Assembly: GCF_014201825.1 (NCBI RefSeq) | Contig: NZ_JACHFJ010000004.1 | Span: 78,928 to 142,927, forward strand | Direction of reading: 5' to 3' | Length of the DNA stretch: 64,000 bases | Source of the DNA: Acidocella aromatica | GTDB lineage: Bacteria; Pseudomonadota; Alphaproteobacteria; Acetobacterales; Acetobacteraceae | Shown: positions 18,819 to 29,295 of the stretch, piece by piece | Numbering within the stretch: the first letter of the stretch is position 1 | How the letters are laid out: each line of letters begins with the position of its first letter | The notes under the pieces: model-generated | What the model was told of the DNA's origin: nothing | Databases searched by the model: none | What the model saw: the letters and a program-made list of their open reading frames with translations, nothing else | Position numbers and translations under genes: made by a program

Positions 18819-21412
18819 ACACGAAATTCCGTAAGCCTCTGCCCGGCACCGGGCTGGATTATTTCGACGCGCGCGAGGCCGTGGAGGCGATCGCCCCCGG
18901 CGCTTACGACACGCTGCCCTACACCTCCCGCGTTCTGGCCGAAAACCTGGTCCGCCGCTGCGAGCCCGCACTGCTGACGGACGCGCTGAAGCAGCTCATC
19001 GAGCGCAAGCGTGAGATCGACTTCCCCTGGTTCCCTGCCCGCGTCGTCTGTCACGACATTCTGGGCCAGACCGCGCTGGTGGACCTCGCCGGTCTGCGCG
19101 ACGCCATTGCCGATATGGGCGGCGATCCGGCCAAGGTGAACCCGGTGGTGCCGGTGCAGCTCATCGTCGACCACTCGCTGGCCGTTGAGCATGCGGGTTT
19201 CGAGAAGGACGCCTTCGCGCAGAACCGCGCCATCGAGGACCGCCGCAACGAGGACCGCTTCCACTTCATCAACTGGACCAAGGACGCGTTCGACAACATG
19301 GACGTGGTGCCCGCCGGTAACGGCATCATGCACCAGATCAACCTCGAGCGTATGTCCCCGGTGATCTTCTCCAAAGACGGCGTGGCCTTCCCCGACACGC
19401 TGGTCGGCACGGACAGCCACACCCCGCATGTGGACGCGCTGGGCGTGATCGCCATCGGCGTGGGTGGGCTTGAGGCCGAGAACGTGATGCTCGGCCGCGC
19501 CTCCTGGATGCGCCTGCCGGACATCATCGGCGTGGAGCTGAGCGGCAAGCGCCAGCCCGGCATCACCGCCACCGATATCGTGCTCTCGCTGACCGAGTTC
19601 CTGCGTAAGGAAAAGGTCGTGGGCGCTTACCTGGAGTTCTACGGCGAAGGTGCGTCCAGCCTGACGCTGGGCGACCGCGCCACCATCTCCAACATGGCCC
19701 CCGAATACGGCGCCACCGCGGCGATGTTCTCCATCGACGCGCAGACCATCGAGTATCTGCGCCTCACCGGCCGCACGCCCGAGCAGCTGAAGCTGGTCGA
19801 GACCTATGCCCGCACCGCTGGTCTGTGGTCCGACACGCTGGTCAAGGCCCAGTATGAGCGCGTGCTGAAGTTCGACCTCTCCACCGTGGTGCGCACGCTG
19901 GCCGGTCCCTCCAACCCGCACCGCCGCCTGCCGGTTTCGGCGCTGGCCGAGCGCGGCATCGCCCATGCCTGGACGCAGGAAGAGGGCAAGATGCCGGACG
20001 GTGCCGTGATCATCGCCGCCATCACCAGCTGCACCAACACTTCCAACCCGCGCAACGTGATCGCCGCCGCGCTGCTGGCGCGCAACGCCAACAAGGTCGG
20101 CCTGACCCGCAAGCCCTGGGTGAAGTCCTCGCTCGCCCCTGGCTCGAAGGCCGTGGCGCTGTATCTGGACGAAGCCGGGCTGACCGCCGATCTGGAGAAG
20201 CTGGGCTTTGGCATCGTCGCCTTCGCCTGCACCACCTGTAACGGCATGTCCGGCGCGCTGGATCCGAAGATCCAGCAGGAGATCATCGACCGCGATCTCT
20301 ACGCCACCGCCGTGCTCTCGGGTAACCGCAATTTCGACGGCCGTATCCACCCCTACGCCAAGCAGGCCTTCCTGGCCTCGCCGCCGCTGGTGGTGGCCTA
20401 TGCCATCGCGGGCACCATCCGCTTCGACATCGAGAAGGACGTGCTGGGCATCAGCCCCGAGGGCAAGGAAATCCGCCTGAAGGACATCTGGCCGACCGAC
20501 GAGGAGATCGACGCCGTGGTGAGCACCGCGGTAAAGCCGGAGCAGTTCACCAAGGTGTACGAGCCGATGTTCGGCCATCGCGGTGCCCGTAAGCAGGTGA
20601 GCCCGCTTTACGCTTGGCGTCCGCAGAGCACCTATATCCGCCGTCCGCCTTATTGGGAGGGCGCGCTGGCCGGTGAGCGCACGCTGAAGGGGCTGGTGCC
20701 GTTGGCGGTGCTGGGTGACAACATCACCACCGACCATCTCTCCCCCTCCAACGCCATCCTGCCGGACTCGGCGGCGGGCGAGTACCTGCACAAGATGGGC
20801 CTGCCGGAGGAGGATTATAACTCCTACGCCACCCATCGCGGTGACCACCTGACCGCGCAGCGCGCTACCTTCGCCAACCCGACCCTGCTCAACGAGATGG
20901 TCCGCAACGAGGACGGCTCGGTGAAGAAGGGCTCGCTGGCCCGCGTGGAGCCGGAAGGCAAGGTGATGCGCATGTGGGAGGCGATCGAGACCTACATGAA
21001 CCGCAAGCAGCCGCTGATCATCATCGCGGGTGCGGATTACGGCCAGGGCTCCTCGCGCGATTGGGCAGCCAAGGGCGTGCGTCTCGCGGGCGTGGAGGCC
21101 ATCGTGGCCGAGGGCTTCGAGCGCATCCACCGCACCAACCTGATCGGTATGGGCGTGCTGCCGCTGGAGTTCAAGCCGGGCACCACCCGCCTGACCCTGG
21201 GGCTGGACGGCACCGAGACCTATGACGTGATCGGCGAGCGCAAGCCGCGCGCGGACCTCACGCTGGTGATCCACCGCCGCGACGGCAGCAAGGCCGAAGT
21301 GCCGGTGACGAGCCGCCTGGATACCGCCGAGGAGGTCTCGGTCTACGAGGCCGGCGGCGTGCTTCAGCGCTTCGCCCAGGACTTCCTGGAAGCCGCGCAG
21401 GCGGCTGAGTAA
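18815..21412 (+). CDS. acnD: Fe/S-dependent 2-methylcitrate dehydratase AcnD
   Basis: An 865-residue aconitase-family enzyme. In the 2-methylcitrate cycle of propionate breakdown it dehydrates 2-methylcitrate to 2-methyl-trans-aconitate, with PrpF as partner. The start RKPLPGTGLDYFDAREAVEA is typical of AcnD. The [4Fe-4S] ligands are the Cys in SCTNTSNP and the two in CTTCNG. The C-terminal swivel domain has GADYGQGSSRDWAAKG. It is coupled to the GntR gene by a 4-nt overlap and followed 11 bp later by prpF. The usual neighbours prpB (lyase) and prpC (synthase) are not in this window. Confidence 0.95.
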   Translation: MNTKFRKPLPGTGLDYFDAREAVEAIAPGAYDTLPYTSRVLAENLVRRCEPALLTDALKQLIERKREIDFPWFPARVVCHDILGQTALVDLAGLRDAIADMGGDPAKVNPVVPVQLIVDHSLAVEHAGFEKDAFAQNRAIEDRRNEDRFHFINWTKDAFDNMDVVPAGNGIMHQINLERMSPVIFSKDGVAFPDTLVGTDSHTPHVDALGVIAIGVGGLEAENVMLGRASWMRLPDIIGVELSGKRQPGITATDIVLSLTEFLRKEKVVGAYLEFYGEGASSLTLGDRATISNMAPEYGATAAMFSIDAQTIEYLRLTGRTPEQLKLVETYARTAGLWSDTLVKAQYERVLKFDLSTVVRTLAGPSNPHRRLPVSALAERGIAHAWTQEEGKMPDGAVIIAAITSCTNTSNPRNVIAAALLARNANKVGLTRKPWVKSSLAPGSKAVALYLDEAGLTADLEKLGFGIVAFACTTCNGMSGALDPKIQQEIIDRDLYATAVLSGNRNFDGRIHPYAKQAFLASPPLVVAYAIAGTIRFDIEKDVLGISPEGKEIRLKDIWPTDEEIDAVVSTAVKPEQFTKVYEPMFGHRGARKQVSPLYAWRPQSTYIRRPPYWEGALAGERTLKGLVPLAVLGDNITTDHLSPSNAILPDSAAGEYLHKMGLPEEDYNSYATHRGDHLTAQRATFANPTLLNEMVRNEDGSVKKGSLARVEPEGKVMRMWEAIETYMNRKQPLIIIAGADYGQGSSRDWAAKGVRLAGVEAIVAEGFERIHRTNLIGMGVLPLEFKPGTTRLTLGLDGTETYDVIGERKPRADLTLVIHRRDGSKAEVPVTSRLDTAEEVSVYEAGGVLQRFAQDFLEAAQAAE

Positions 21413-21423
21413 GGGGACGAACC

Positions 21424-22605
21424 ATGAGCTTCGCACCCCAGATCAAGGTTCCCGCCACGTATATGCGTGGCGGCACCTCCAAGGGCGTTTTCTTCTCGCT
21501 GGATGAGCTGCCGGAAGCCTGCCGGGTTCCTGGCGCGGCGCGCGATGCGCTGCTGCTGCGCGTGATCGGCAGCCCCGATCCGTATGGCAAGCAGATCGAC
21601 GGCATGGGCGGCGCGTCCTCCAGCACGTCCAAGACCGTGATCATCGGCCGCAGCGCCAAGGAAGGCCACGATGTGGACTACCTGTTCGGGCAGGTCTCCA
21701 TCGATAAGTCTTTCGTGGATTGGTCGGGCAATTGCGGCAATCTCTCCGCCGCGGTCGGCCCGTTCGCCATCCGCAACGGGCTGGTGGACCCGGCCCGCGT
21801 GCCGCAGAACGGCGTGGCGGTGATCCGCATCTGGCAGGCCAATATCGGCAAGACCATCGTCGCGCATGTGCCCGTCACCAACGGCGAGGTGCAGGAGACC
21901 GGTGATTTCGAGCTGGATGGCGTGACCTTCCCGGCGGCCGAGATCGTCGTGGAGTTCATGGATCCGGCCGAGGAAGGGGATGGCGGCGCGCTGTTCCCGA
22001 CCGGCCATCTGGTCGATGACCTCGAAGTGCCGGGCATCGGCACCTTCAAGGCGACGATGATCAACTCCGGCATCCCGACGATCTTCCTCAACGCCGATGA
22101 GCTTGGCTACACCGGCACCGAGCTGCAGGACGCGATCAATAACGATAACGCGGCGCTCGCGAAGTTCGAGACCATCCGCGCCTATGGCGCGCTGAAGATG
22201 GGGCTGATCAAGAAGCTTGAAGACGCCGCCTCGCGCCAGCACACGCCGAAGATCGCCTTCGTCGCCCCGCCGAAGGACTATACCTCCTCCAGCGGCAAGG
22301 CGATTAAGGCCAGTGATATTGACGTGCTGGTGCGCGCGCTCTCCATGGGCAAGCTGCACCACGCGATGATGGGCACGGCCTCGGTGGCCATCGCCACGGC
22401 GGCGTCCATCCCCGGCACGCTGGTCAATCTGGCGGCGGGTGGCGGCGAGCGCGAGACGGTCAATTTTGGCCATCCCTCGGGCACGCTGCGCGTCGGCTCC
22501 AAGGCGGAGCTGGTGAATGGCGAGTGGCAGGTCAGCAAGGCCATCATGAGCCGTAGCGCACGCATCCTGATGAGCGGCTGGGTTCATGTGCCCTTCGCCG
22601 GGTAA
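21424..22605 (+). CDS. prpF: 2-methylaconitate cis-trans isomerase PrpF
   Basis: A 393-residue diaminopimelate-epimerase-fold protein. It converts 2-methyl-trans-aconitate from AcnD to the cis isomer, so that a normal aconitase can finish the step. The hallmark opening is PATYMRGGTSKGVFF with IDGMGGASSSTSKTVII. The Cys in WSGNCGNLSAAVGPFAI and the KLHHAMMGT region are also conserved in the family. GGGGACG precedes the ATG. It is the last gene of the regulator-acnD-prpF operon, which ends at a strong terminator. Confidence 0.95.
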   Translation: MSFAPQIKVPATYMRGGTSKGVFFSLDELPEACRVPGAARDALLLRVIGSPDPYGKQIDGMGGASSSTSKTVIIGRSAKEGHDVDYLFGQVSIDKSFVDWSGNCGNLSAAVGPFAIRNGLVDPARVPQNGVAVIRIWQANIGKTIVAHVPVTNGEVQETGDFELDGVTFPAAEIVVEFMDPAEEGDGGALFPTGHLVDDLEVPGIGTFKATMINSGIPTIFLNADELGYTGTELQDAINNDNAALAKFETIRAYGALKMGLIKKLEDAASRQHTPKIAFVAPPKDYTSSSGKAIKASDIDVLVRALSMGKLHHAMMGTASVAIATAASIPGTLVNLAAGGGERETVNFGHPSGTLRVGSKAELVNGEWQVSKAIMSRSARILMSGWVHVPFAG

Positions 22606-22669
22606 ATGACTGAATTGGTTTTGTTGTGGCCGGTGCCGGTCACAACAGAACCTCTGGCGAGCCGGATTT

Positions 22670-22709
22670 AGAGCCTTCAGCCTTTGGCCGAAGGCTCTAT
22701 TTTTGTTTT
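22670..22709 (+). terminator. Terminator of the acnD-prpF operon
   Basis: A 9-bp stem AGAGCCTTC / GAAGGCTCT encloses a smaller AGCC/GGCC helix and is followed by ATTTTTGTTTTG. Confidence 0.85.
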
Positions 22710-22820
22710 GCGGGCAAGTGCACGCGTGTGTCTTGCCAATGCTTTGATATTATTAAAAGTTTTTGCGGGGTTTGGGGCACTTTTTACAAAAAGCGCCCCA
22801 AGAGCTTCGCCTCGCTTTGC

Positions 22821-24668
22821 TCAGGCCAGTTCGGGCACCTGCTCGCGCTTCGGTGCCATCGCGGGGACAGGTTCCGCGCCGCGAATGATAAACTGCCCCA
22901 CAAGCTGGGCCAGTTCCCGCGCTTCTTTTTCCAGCCCGTGGCTGGCGGCGGTGGTTTGCTCCACCATGGCGGCGTTCTGCTGGGTTACCTGATCCATCTG
23001 GTTCACGGCGGAGTTCACCTCCGAGAGTCCCGCAGCCTGTTCCCGCGCGGCGGCGGCGATGTCCGACACCAACCCGTTGAGTTGTGCCACATGCTCGGCG
23101 ATGCGGGTGAGCGCTTTGCCGGTTTCCCCCACCAGCCGCACCCCGGTTTCCACTTGCTGGCCCGAGGCCGAGATGAGCTGTTTGATCTCCTTGGCGGCAT
23201 CGGCCGAGCGCTGGGCCAGGGAGCGGACCTCGGTGGCCACCACGGCAAAGCCGCGCCCGGCATCGCCCGCGCGCGCCGCCTCTACCCCCGCGTTCAGCGC
23301 CAGTAGGTTGGTCTGGAAGGCGATCTCGTCGATGACGCCGATGATGTTGCCGATCTGCTTTGACGACGTCTCGATCCCGCTCATGGCCTCCACGGTTTCG
23401 CGCACAACCGCGCCGGAATGCTCGGCATCGGCCTTGGCGGTTTCGGCGGTCTTGCGGGCGCCGTCCGCGCTTTCGGCGGTTTTGCGGATGGTCGCGGTCA
23501 CCTGGTCGAGCGCCGCGGCGGTCTGCTCCAGGCTGGCGGCCTGATGTTCGGTGCGGCGGGAGAGGTCGTCCGCCGCCTGAGTGATCTCCCCGGCGCCGCT
23601 GCGCACGCCGCTGGTGTTGTGGGCGATGGCGCGCATCGTTTCGTGCAGCTTGTCCATGGCGGCATTGAAGTCCTGACGCAGCTTCTCGTAGCCGCTGCCA
23701 AAGCCGGTGTTGAGGCGGATCATCAGGTCCCCGCCCGAGAGCCGCTCCAGCCCCGAGGCCAGCTCATGCACCACAAAGGCAAGTTCCTTGGCCGCCGCCT
23801 CGCGCTCGGCCTCGTTGCGTTTGCGCTCGTCTTCCAGGCGCTGGCTCTGGGCCTGGGCCTCGGCCTCCAGGCGTTGCTTCTCCTGCGCGTTCTCTTTAAA
23901 CACCTGCACCGCGCGGGCCATGTCGCCGATCTCGTCGGCGCGTTGCAGCCCGGGGATGCTGCCGTGCAGCGCCCCGCCCGCCAGGCGGCGCATGGTGCCG
24001 GACAGCCCGTTCAGCAGGTCTTTCTGCCGCCCCATCACCCACACGGCCAAGGCCACATAGGCCGCCAGCAGCGGCGTGAAGATCTCGGCCAGCCCGAGCA
24101 GGTAGTTCAGCATGTCGGTACGGATTTCCGTGACATACACGCCCGTGCCGATGATCCAGCGCCATTGCGGCACCTCCACCGCCAGGGCGATCTTCGGCTC
24201 CGGCGGACCGCCCGCAATCTGGGGGAAGGCGTAGCTGTTATAGGCGGGCTGTCCGGCCATCGCGGCTTCGATCAGCGGCTTGAACACCGGGTGTCCGTCC
24301 GCATCGGCCAGGTTCATCTGGTTGGTGCCGTTCAGCGCAGGGTTCAGCTCTGAGAGGATGGTGCCATCCTCCCCCACCACGAAGATATAGTTTGAATTGT
24401 CGTAGCGTATGGCGGAAATCGCGGCCAGCGCCTTGCTCTGCGCCTCCTGCGTGGTCATCGCCCCGCTTTGCGCCTGGGCCACGTAGTAGCTGGTAATGGT
24501 GCGCGTGGTGTCCAGAATGTCCTGTAGCTCTTTTTTCTTGGCTCCAAGGTGCAGGTTGTAGCTGTGCAGCAGCGCCATGCCGGTGCCGGACGCCATGATC
24601 GCCAGCGCCATCAGGAAGATCAGGACGAACTGTTTGGTGATGGAAAGCTTATCCAATAACCGGCTCAT
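22821..24668 (-). CDS. Methyl-accepting chemotaxis protein with Cache sensor
   Basis: A 615-residue chemoreceptor. The N-terminal transmembrane helix ([21 protein letters not shown]) and a second near residue 200 frame a single Cache domain of the sCache_2 type ([17 protein letters not shown]...[11 protein letters not shown]). This is followed by HAMP, a Gln/Glu-rich coiled coil and the signalling hairpin ([35 protein letters not shown]). ATG 24668 gives a start directly before the membrane helix; upstream in-frame codons look like non-coding sequence. The ligand is unknown. No other chemotaxis gene is nearby, so this is an orphan receptor. Confidence 0.93.
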   Translation of the reverse strand: MSRLLDKLSITKQFVLIFLMALAIMASGTGMALLHSYNLHLGAKKKELQDILDTTRTITSYYVAQAQSGAMTTQEAQSKALAAISAIRYDNSNYIFVVGEDGTILSELNPALNGTNQMNLADADGHPVFKPLIEAAMAGQPAYNSYAFPQIAGGPPEPKIALAVEVPQWRWIIGTGVYVTEIRTDMLNYLLGLAEIFTPLLAAYVALAVWVMGRQKDLLNGLSGTMRRLAGGALHGSIPGLQRADEIGDMARAVQVFKENAQEKQRLEAEAQAQSQRLEDERKRNEAEREAAAKELAFVVHELASGLERLSGGDLMIRLNTGFGSGYEKLRQDFNAAMDKLHETMRAIAHNTSGVRSGAGEITQAADDLSRRTEHQAASLEQTAAALDQVTATIRKTAESADGARKTAETAKADAEHSGAVVRETVEAMSGIETSSKQIGNIIGVIDEIAFQTNLLALNAGVEAARAGDAGRGFAVVATEVRSLAQRSADAAKEIKQLISASGQQVETGVRLVGETGKALTRIAEHVAQLNGLVSDIAAAAREQAAGLSEVNSAVNQMDQVTQQNAAMVEQTTAASHGLEKEARELAQLVGQFIIRGAEPVPAMAPKREQVPELA

Positions 24669-24949
24669 GCAATGGGCTCCTGAACAACCAGATGTGTCTG
24701 GCAAAAGTCTTGTTTTGTAATGTGTTGGCGCATGTTGTGTGCTTGCGGCCGCACGCACCTCAAAATATGGCGTTGATATTTATGCTAAATTAACAGCGCT
24801 TTTATGAAGCTGTGCCGGGCAGGCGCGGCCAGCGCCTTGCCGGGGTGGGCACGCATTGCAGCACGAAGCGGTCAGCGACTTTTTGGCCCTGGTTCAACCG
24901 CGTCTTCGATTGCAGGAAGCTAACCGCGCCGGGCGCTGGCCAGCATCGC

Positions 24950-25420
24950 CTATTGCCGGATGTCAGCCAGTTCCAGCTTGGTCACGGTCACTTTGGCCAC
25001 GCCGCTGCTAACCAGCCCCAACTGTTTCGCCGCGGCTTCGGAGAGGTCGATGATGCGGTGGCCGTGCGGCATGCAGTCATTCACTCGCACCACGATGGAG
25101 CGGCTATCGCCGATGAGTGAGACGCGCACCTGAGTGCCCATAGGGATGGAGGATGAGGCGGCGGTCAGCGTGTCGCGGGTGAAGGCCTCGCCCGTGCAGG
25201 TGCGGTGCAGGCCGGGGCCGGGGCGGTACCAGGAGGCCATGCCGACAACGGCGGGACCGGTGGCCTGATATTGCGGCGCGGGCGGGGTGAGTTGCACTAG
25301 CGCGGGGGCTGGGGCGGGCGCGGCAATAGTGGCCTGCGGGGCGGGCGCGGTGGCGCAGGCGGAAAGGCCACCGGAAAGAAGGGCGAGCGCCAGGAATGGC
25401 ACAAGACGGGTCCTGCTCAT
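24950..25420 (-). CDS. RlpA-like double-psi beta-barrel lipoprotein
   Basis: A 156-residue lipoprotein with signal LVPFLALALLSGGLSAC (lipobox LSAC), an Ala/Pro-rich spacer, and a double-psi beta-barrel of the RlpA type. The barrel motifs are GMASWYRPG, GEAFTRDTLTAASSSIPMGTQVRV and VVRVNDCMPHGHRIIDLSEAAAKQLGL. RlpA proteins cut naked glycan strands in the septal wall. Here GMASWYRPG lacks the usual GWASYYG-like pattern, and there is no C-terminal SPOR domain, so activity and septal targeting are uncertain. The 280-bp gap to the upstream receptor gene holds nothing I can recognise. Confidence 0.85.
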   Translation of the reverse strand: MSRTRLVPFLALALLSGGLSACATAPAPQATIAAPAPAPALVQLTPPAPQYQATGPAVVGMASWYRPGPGLHRTCTGEAFTRDTLTAASSSIPMGTQVRVSLIGDSRSIVVRVNDCMPHGHRIIDLSEAAAKQLGLVSSGVAKVTVTKLELADIRQ

Positions 25421-25554
25421 TAAAACAGGCCGCCGGATTGTGTTGCGGGCTTGTCCATGCGGGGAGCGTAACCCGTATCTGATGCTCTTGCATAGCTTTG
25501 AGCCCTTGTTTTTAGCATTTTTCGCACAGTTTTCGCGCTCAGAGCGCGGTGGCG

Positions 25555-25968
25555 CTATGCGCCGGGCACGGCCCGCACGCGGCGTTGCAACTCCGGCAGC
25601 GCCGCCGCCACGGCTGGGGAGAGCGGCGCGCCATGGTCAAAACACACTCCTTCCACCGCGAAGACGAGCACGCGCGGCGGCAGTTCCCCCAGCGCGCGGG
25701 CCAGTTCCAGCGCGGCGGCGAGGCCGAAGCCGTGCGACGACACAGCCTCCAGCGCGGCGGGCAGCTGCGCGGCGGAGGCGTCGAATTCATGAATGCGCCC
25801 CGGCGTGCCGTTGGGGGCGGCGGCATCCAGGCAGATGAGCGTGGTCACGCCCGCGAGGTCGATCGTCAGCGGGTTTGCATGGGCCCCGCCCAACTGCGCG
25901 GTGGCGATAGGGCCGAGCGCGTCGTCCCCCCGGTCCGGGTTGCCGAAGCCAAGGATGAGCGTGGTCAT
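25555..25968 (-). CDS. [NiFe]-hydrogenase maturation endopeptidase
   Basis: A 137-residue HycI/HoxW-type protease. It begins TLILGFGNPDRGDDALGP, in which Asp residues coordinate the active-site nickel during recognition, and has a conserved His in EAVSSHGFGLAAAL. It would remove the C-terminal tail of the large subunit after the Ni-Fe(CN)2CO site is complete. Its ATG overlaps the large-subunit stop by 4 nt, so it is the last gene of the operon. It is a little shorter than typical proteases of 150-160 residues, but both conserved blocks are present. Confidence 0.9.
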   Translation of the reverse strand: MTTLILGFGNPDRGDDALGPIATAQLGGAHANPLTIDLAGVTTLICLDAAAPNGTPGRIHEFDASAAQLPAALEAVSSHGFGLAAALELARALGELPPRVLVFAVEGVCFDHGAPLSPAVAAALPELQRRVRAVPGA

Positions 25969-27254
25969 GCCCGGCGCACGGAAAGGCGCAGGAAATGCGT
26001 GGCGCAGGAGATGCAGGGGTCGTGGTTGCGGATGGCGGCCTCGGCGGCGGCGCGGATGGCGTCATCCGGCGCGGCCAGCATGCCGCCCACCAGCGCCACG
26101 AGGTCTTCCTCGATGGCCGGCTGGTTCTGGGTGGTGGGGGCGACGATGCGCGCGGCCAGCACGCTGCCATCCCCGGCGAAATCGTAGCGGTGCCAGCAGA
26201 TGCCGCGCGGGGCCTCGGTGCAGCCAAAGCCGGTGGCGGCGCGCGGGGTGAGCGGTTGGAAAGCTTCGGCGGGCGGGGTGTAGGCGGCGATGAGCCGCAA
26301 GGCTTCCTCGCAGGCGAAGAGCATTTCCAGGCAGCGGACCAGGATGCTCTTATACGGGTTGCGGCAGACCGGCCCCAGCCCGGCCTCCTCGGCCAGGGTC
26401 TTGGCGGTCTCGGGCAGCAGGTTGGAATTCAGCGCGTAACGCGCCAGCGGGCCGGTGAGATAAGCCCCGCCGTTCCGCCGCAGCGCGTGCAGGGCGGTGG
26501 AATGGGTGACCTGCCGTTCCTCGAATTCGGTCTCGAAATCGCCGATGTCGATGTCCAGCCCGCGCGACGAGGCCAGCCGCCCGGCGGTGATGGGATATTC
26601 GCCGCCATGGCGCAGGGCCACGAATTCATAGTCCCGCTCCACCTCCGGGAAGGGCAGGGCCGCCGCCCAGCGGAACAGGCGGATGGCGGTCTCCCGCCCT
26701 TCCTCAAGCGCTGGTGCCAGCGCCGCCAGTTCGGCGCGCGTGGGCAGGCGGAACACGCCGCCGGGCCGCAGATTCACCGGGTGGATTTCTCGTCCGCCGA
26801 TGACACGCATTAGCGCGTTGCCGGTCTTTTTGAGTGCCAGCCCCGCGCGCACGATGCCGGGTTGCTCCCTGGCGAGCGCAATGCCGTCGGGCAGCCCGCA
26901 GAAATCGGGCGCGTGCAGCATGACCACATGCAGGGCATGGCTCTCGATCCACTCGCCGCAATACAGCAGCCGGCGTAAATCGCGCATCGCGGCGGGGATG
27001 TCCGCGCCAAAGGCGCGCTCGACCGCCTGTACCGCGCCCATCTGGTAGGCGATGGGGCAGATGCCGCAGATGCGCGCCGTGATGTCGGGGATTTCAGCGT
27101 AGTCGCGCCCGCGCAGCAGGGCCTCGAAGAAGCGGGGCGGCTCGAAGATGCGTAGATGCGCGGTTTTCAGCCCGCCGTTCTCGATCTCGATATCGAGCGC
27201 GCCCTCGCCCTCCACGCGGGTGAGCAGATCGACCTCAATCCGTCTTGTGCTCAT
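25965..27254 (-). CDS. [NiFe]-hydrogenase large (alpha) subunit, group 3b type
   Basis: A 429-residue catalytic subunit. The proximal Ni ligands are Cys63 and Cys66 in RICGIC. The distal pair is in DPCISC near the end, followed by ATH and a nine-residue tail, the expected cleavage site for the adjacent protease. It begins [21 protein letters not shown]. The overall pattern and gene company match cytosolic bidirectional NAD(P)-linked hydrogenases (sulfhydrogenase HydA-like). ATG 27254 lies inside the end of the small-subunit gene (20-nt overlap). Active enzyme would need HypA-F, which are not in this window. Confidence 0.93.
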   Translation of the reverse strand: MSTRRIEVDLLTRVEGEGALDIEIENGGLKTAHLRIFEPPRFFEALLRGRDYAEIPDITARICGICPIAYQMGAVQAVERAFGADIPAAMRDLRRLLYCGEWIESHALHVVMLHAPDFCGLPDGIALAREQPGIVRAGLALKKTGNALMRVIGGREIHPVNLRPGGVFRLPTRAELAALAPALEEGRETAIRLFRWAAALPFPEVERDYEFVALRHGGEYPITAGRLASSRGLDIDIGDFETEFEERQVTHSTALHALRRNGGAYLTGPLARYALNSNLLPETAKTLAEEAGLGPVCRNPYKSILVRCLEMLFACEEALRLIAAYTPPAEAFQPLTPRAATGFGCTEAPRGICWHRYDFAGDGSVLAARIVAPTTQNQPAIEEDLVALVGGMLAAPDDAIRAAAEAAIRNHDPCISCATHFLRLSVRRA

Positions 27255-28011
27255 TGGCCTCGCTCTCCCGCTTGAAAGCCGCCGCCCCGGCGTTGAAGTT
27301 GCGGAAGGCATGGACGATCTCACGCGGCGTCTGGCCAAGCGCCGTGAAGCGCGCGGCCAGGGCGGCGGTGTTGGGGGTTTCGGAGGGGCCGAAGCAGCCA
27401 TAGCAGCCGCGCCGGTAGCTGGGGCACAGCGCGCCGCAGCCCGCATGCGTCACCGGCCCCAGGCAGGGCGTGCCTTGCACCAGCACGCACACCGTGCCGC
27501 GCGATTTGCACTCGATGCACACCGGGCGGGCGGGCAGCACCGGCGCGCGCCCAGCCAGCGTGGCGGCGATGAACTCCAGCAAACTCTCCTTGCTGATCGG
27601 GCAGCCGCGCAGTTCGGCATCCACCTTCACATGCGCCGCGATGGGGGTGGAGGTGGCAAGCGTCGAGATATAGTCGGGGTGCGGGTAGACGGCCCGCGTG
27701 TACTCGGCGGCATCCGCGAAATTGCGCAGCGCCTGGATGCCGCCTGCGGTGGCGCAGGCGCCGATGGTCACCAGCAGCCCGGCCTGTTTGCGGATCTCCT
27801 GGATGCGTTCAGCGTCCTGCGCGGTGGTGATGGAGCCTTCCACCAGCACGAGGTCGTAGGGGCCGGGGGCGAGCGTGCTGGAGGCCTCGGCGAAATGGGC
27901 GATCTCGACGGCATCGGTAATCGCCAGCAGCTCGTCCTCGCAGTCCAGCAGCGAGAGCTGGCAACCGTCGCAGGAGGCGAATTTGAACACGGCGAGGCGC
28001 AAGCGGGGCAT
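27235..28011 (-). CDS. [NiFe]-hydrogenase small (delta) subunit, group 3b type
   Basis: A 258-residue electron-transfer subunit carrying iron-sulfur clusters. The first Cys pair is in [17 protein letters not shown], with others in [20 protein letters not shown] and the C-terminal run ECKSRG...[27 protein letters not shown]. It has no Tat signal, so the enzyme is cytosolic, as expected for group 3. The open frame continues upstream inside the flavin-subunit gene, but the start at ATG 28011, 3 bp after that gene's stop, matches the family. It resembles the HydD subunit of sulfhydrogenase. Confidence 0.93.
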   Translation of the reverse strand: MPRLRLAVFKFASCDGCQLSLLDCEDELLAITDAVEIAHFAEASSTLAPGPYDLVLVEGSITTAQDAERIQEIRKQAGLLVTIGACATAGGIQALRNFADAAEYTRAVYPHPDYISTLATSTPIAAHVKVDAELRGCPISKESLLEFIAATLAGRAPVLPARPVCIECKSRGTVCVLVQGTPCLGPVTHAGCGALCPSYRRGCYGCFGPSETPNTAALAARFTALGQTPREIVHAFRNFNAGAAAFKRESEANEHKTD

Positions 28012-28013
28012 GG

Positions 28014-28856
28014 CTACAGCTCCCTTACGGCCAAAGCGGGGGCGATACGGTCGTAGCGCATCACCGGGCCGTCCTTGCAGATGAAGGCGGCGCCGAATTG
28101 GCAATGGCCGCACAGGCCGATGGCGCATTTCATGTTGCGCTCCAGGGAGAGGTGGATGCGCTCGGCGGGCACCGCCATGCCGAGCAGGGCCTGGGCGGTG
28201 GCGCGCATCATCACCTCGGGGCCACAGATGAGGGCGGCGGTGTTCGCCGGGTCGAAATCCGCGCGGGGCAGAAGCAGCGGCACCACCCCGACATGGCCGT
28301 GCCACATGGCATCGGCCCGGTCCATGGTAACGGCCACGTACAGGTCGAGATTGGCGCGCCACTGGGCGATCTCGTGCGGGTACAGGATATCCGGCGGGGT
28401 GCGAGCGCCGATCAGCAGCGACAGCTTGCCGTAGCGCTCGCGGTGGGCGAGCAGATGGCGGATGGCAGGGCGCAGCGGGGCCAGGCCGAGCCCACCCGCG
28501 ACGATGAGCACGTCGCGCCCTTGCGTCTCGGCCACTGGCCAGGCGGTGCCGAAGGGGCCGCGCAGCCCCAGGCTGGCCCCCGGGGGCAGGCGGGTCAGCG
28601 CGTGGCTGATGGCGCCGACATCGCGGATGGTGTGGATGAACGCCGCCTCAGTGGCGCCGGAGAGGGAGATGGCGGCCTCGCCCACGCCGGGCACGTAGAG
28701 CATGTTGAACTGCCCGGGCAGTATCGCGGGTAGCGCCCCGGCCTGCGGGGCGATGTTCAGCGTCACCGTGTCGCCCAGCTCCCGCCGCGCCGCGATGACG
28801 CGGTAGGGCGTGGGCACAAAGGCGCCGCGCTCAGTAATAGGGGCCGGCATAGACAT
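28014..28856 (-). CDS. Hydrogenase FAD/NAD(P)-binding (gamma, diaphorase) subunit
   Basis: A 280-residue ferredoxin-NADP-reductase-like subunit (HydG of sulfhydrogenase). The flavin domain ([18 protein letters not shown]), the nucleotide-binding loop ([16 protein letters not shown]) and CGPEVMM are clear. The C-terminus carries a [2Fe-2S] cluster motif ([23 protein letters not shown]). This subunit links H2 oxidation or production to the NAD(P)H pool. Its first 26 bases overlap the end of the upstream cyclic-nucleotide-domain gene. Confidence 0.93.
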   Translation of the reverse strand: MSMPAPITERGAFVPTPYRVIAARRELGDTVTLNIAPQAGALPAILPGQFNMLYVPGVGEAAISLSGATEAAFIHTIRDVGAISHALTRLPPGASLGLRGPFGTAWPVAETQGRDVLIVAGGLGLAPLRPAIRHLLAHRERYGKLSLLIGARTPPDILYPHEIAQWRANLDLYVAVTMDRADAMWHGHVGVVPLLLPRADFDPANTAALICGPEVMMRATAQALLGMAVPAERIHLSLERNMKCAIGLCGHCQFGAAFICKDGPVMRYDRIAPALAVREL

Positions 28857-29295
28857 CGAGCACCTGCAGCCGCGCCGCGTTCAGGCTCTGCACCAGCATG
28901 GGCAGGAAGCATTTCATCATGGCATAGCCGAAATCATGGTCGGTTTCGCATTTGCTGCGCAGGCAGGCGGCGTCGATCCCCAGGGCCAGTGTGGTTTCCA
29001 CGGCCCTTATGTCGGCGCTCCAGCGGTAGGGCGGAATCAGCCAGGAGGCACCGGCGACATCGCCAGGGCCGAGTGTCTCCAGCACCACCGCGTGGCGGGC
29101 GGGCGGGGCGATCTCCAGCGCCGCGCGGCCCTGGCGGATGATGAAGAACTCGTTGGCGGGCAGGCCCTCGCGGCACAGATACTGCCCCGCCGTAAAGCGA
29201 TGGTTGCGCGCGCAGCCCGTGAGCACCGCGAGATGCTCGGGCGCCAGCTCCGCAAATACGCGCTGCGTGCCGATGACGCGCTCAAGAGTTTCCAT
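28831..29295 (-). CDS. Cyclic nucleotide-binding (CRP-like) domain protein without HTH, in hydrogenase operon
   Basis: A 154-residue protein made almost entirely of a cyclic nucleotide-binding beta-roll ([29 protein letters not shown]...[17 protein letters not shown]). Classical CRP/FNR regulators are about 230 residues with a C-terminal HTH. Here the sequence ends soon after the dimerisation helix ([16 protein letters not shown]), so DNA binding is unlikely. It overlaps both neighbours (14 nt with beta, 26 nt with gamma), so it is co-translated with the hydrogenase. It may be a structural or allosteric partner that senses a nucleotide. The canonical cAMP phosphate-binding Arg-Ala pair is not clear, so the ligand is unknown. 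Confidence 0.85.
   Translation of the reverse strand: METLERVIGTQRVFAELAPEHLAVLTGCARNHRFTAGQYLCREGLPANEFFIIRQGRAALEIAPPARHAVVLETLGPGDVAGASWLIPPYRWSADIRAVETTLALGIDAACLRSKCETDHDFGYAMMKCFLPMLVQSLNAARLQVLDVYAGPYY

Noticed and set aside
18758..21436. 892-codon open frame on the minus strand
   Set aside because: It is the exact antisense of acnD. Its sequence is His/Arg/Gly/Val-biased, as expected for a shadow of GC-rich code, and matches no family.
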